NCBI GenBank assembly: GCA_964609675.1
Contig: CAZSRX010000019.1
Span: 1-64,000, forward strand
Reading direction: 5' to 3'
DNA: 64,000 nt
From: CAZSRX01 sp964609675 [NCBI: uncultured Bacteroidota bacterium]
GTDB taxonomy: Bacteria > CLD3 > SB21
Within the stretch, counting starts at the first letter, position 1; each line of letters opens with the position of its first letter. The notes under the pieces were generated by a model. That model was not told where the DNA came from, made no database searches, and saw only the letters and a program-made list of their open reading frames with translations. A program made the position numbers and the translations under genes. This document shows, piece after piece, positions 63,073-64,000 of this stretch.

Positions 63073-64000
63073 ATGTTCAAAGAGATTGTTACACAAGATG
63101 ATTTACCCAGACTGGAAAAGGAAATTCTTGAGTACTGGAAGGCCGGCCGTATTTTCGATAAAAGTATTAACGAAAGACCCGCCGATCGTCTGTTTGTATT
63201 TTATGAAGGACCGCCGACGGCAAATGGACGTCCGGGTATCCATCATGTGCTGGCTCGTTCCGTGAAAGATTTTGTATGCCGGGTGAAAACGATGAACGGC
63301 TACCGCGTGGAACGCAAAGGCGGCTGGGATACGCACGGACTGCCGGTTGAAATTGAGGTTGAGAAAGCCCTCAAAATCAGCGGCAAGAAAGAAGTCGAAG
63401 CGTACGGCATCGAAGCATTTAACAAGAAATGTTACGAAAGCGTGTTCGCCTATAAGAATCAGTGGGACGAGCTTACCGACCGCATGGGCTACTGGGTGGA
63501 TCTCGCGAAACCGTATATGACCTGTCATATTGACTACGTCGAATCGGTATGGTGGATCCTGAAACAGTTCTATGACCAAGGCCTCATTTATAAAGGATTC
63601 AAGGTGGTGCCTTATTGTCCACGATGCGGGACGCCGTTGTCTTCGCATGAGGTCGCGCAGGGCTATGAGGAGGTCAGCGATCCGTCCATTTACATTAAGT
63701 TGAAAGTAAAAGGCGAAGACGACACCTACTTTATGGTATGGACGACGACGCCGTGGACGCTTATCTCTAATGTGGCGCTTACCGTTGGCCCAGACATTGT
63801 TTACGTGAAGGTCAGGCATAAAGGCCAGAAGTATATATTAGCCGAAGCGCGCCTCAAAGAAGTGCTCAAGGAGGATTATGAAATCATCGAGCGCTATAAA
63901 GGGGCTGATCTCAAGGGCATGGAATATGAGCGTCTGTTCGATTACGTTCCTGTGGATCGCAAAGGTTTTTACGTCATCACGGGTGATTTTGTTACCACGG
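63073..64000 (+). CDS. ileS: isoleucyl-tRNA synthetase, 5' part (runs off the window)
   Basis: The ATG at 63073 opens a frame that remains open to the end of the window, about 309 codons. The product has the class I start MFKEIVTQDDLPRLEKEI, the HIGH-type motif in PPTANGRPGIHHVLAR, the following GWDTHGLPVEIEVEKAL, and the CPRCGTPLSSHEVAQGYEE metal-binding segment, then TTTPWTLISN of the editing domain entry. The pattern is that of the Bacteroidota/eukaryote-like IleRS. The rest lies beyond the window. Confidence 0.95.
   Translation, partial: MFKEIVTQDDLPRLEKEILEYWKAGRIFDKSINERPADRLFVFYEGPPTANGRPGIHHVLARSVKDFVCRVKTMNGYRVERKGGWDTHGLPVEIEVEKALKISGKKEVEAYGIEAFNKKCYESVFAYKNQWDELTDRMGYWVDLAKPYMTCHIDYVESVWWILKQFYDQGLIYKGFKVVPYCPRCGTPLSSHEVAQGYEEVSDPSIYIKLKVKGEDDTYFMVWTTTPWTLISNVALTVGPDIVYVKVRHKGQKYILAEARLKEVLKEDYEIIERYKGADLKGMEYERLFDYVPVDRKGFYVITGDFVTT

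Overview
The window looks like a chromosomal segment of a Gram-negative, probably strictly anaerobic bacterium of moderate GC content. An outer-membrane Omp85-type barrel, lipoproteins, two leader peptidases and a flippase indicate a double-membrane envelope. Flavin/iron-sulfur NAD(P) enzymes and a sensory-type [FeFe] hydrogenase indicate anaerobic hydrogen/redox metabolism. Very large periplasmic-propeller histidine kinases, a GIN-domain (DUF2807) protein and an IleRS of the type common in Bacteroidota point to the FCB superphylum (Bacteroidota, Ignavibacteriota, Calditrichota, KSB1 and relatives). That placement is an inference. I found no tRNA, rRNA, IS element, prophage or CRISPR array.

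Layout. 0.2-4.3 kb: two envelope lipoproteins, a two-domain zinc-ribbon protein and a GIN-domain protein. 4.4-14.1 kb (minus strand): a redox operon. It runs from an unrecognised protein, two DRTGG-domain proteins and an RsbW-like ATPase to a sensory [FeFe]-hydrogenase homologue, a small zinc-ribbon protein, NuoE-like and NuoF-like subunits, and a 1254-residue fusion of 2Fe-2S, GltD/NfnB-like and NuoG/Fdh-like domains. The last three match the subunit plan of the electron-bifurcating Stn-type transhydrogenase, and the upstream genes look like a hydrogen- or redox-sensing control cassette. 14.1-21.1 kb (minus): an Omp85-like barrel and a tightly packed lipid-modification operon with two cyclopropane-synthase-family methyltransferases, a flavoprotein, DUF1365 and DUF2062, possibly ending in a 31-codon small gene.

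21.4-37.5 kb (plus): four consecutive giant sensor kinases (1213-1579 residues). Each has an N-terminal propeller region, Y_Y_Y domain, transmembrane helix, coiled coil, GAF-like domain and histidine kinase. The last adds two receiver domains. None carries a DNA-binding output.

37.5-46.0 kb (minus): an eleven-gene co-directional run from dnaJ through a comEA/pilM/pilN-like set, rsmD, coaD, two lepB genes and yjbQ to coaX, with a good promoter in front of dnaJ. 46.2-53.4 kb: recG, an orphan receiver protein (plus), an Rsm22/METTL17-like methyltransferase, serS, and a Gfo/Idh oxidoreductase plus DegT aminotransferase pair for an amino sugar. 53.8-62.8 kb: a glycosyltransferase, a methyltransferase, a Wzx-like flippase, DUF3047 and three CDP-alcohol phosphatidyltransferase fusions, one with a degenerate active site. 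63.07 kb to the end: the 5' part of ileS.

The parts most worth attention are the Stn-like/sensory-hydrogenase operon, the zinc-ribbon family shared between that operon and a gene at 2.4 kb, the four tandem propeller kinases, and the three CDP-alcohol transferase fusions.
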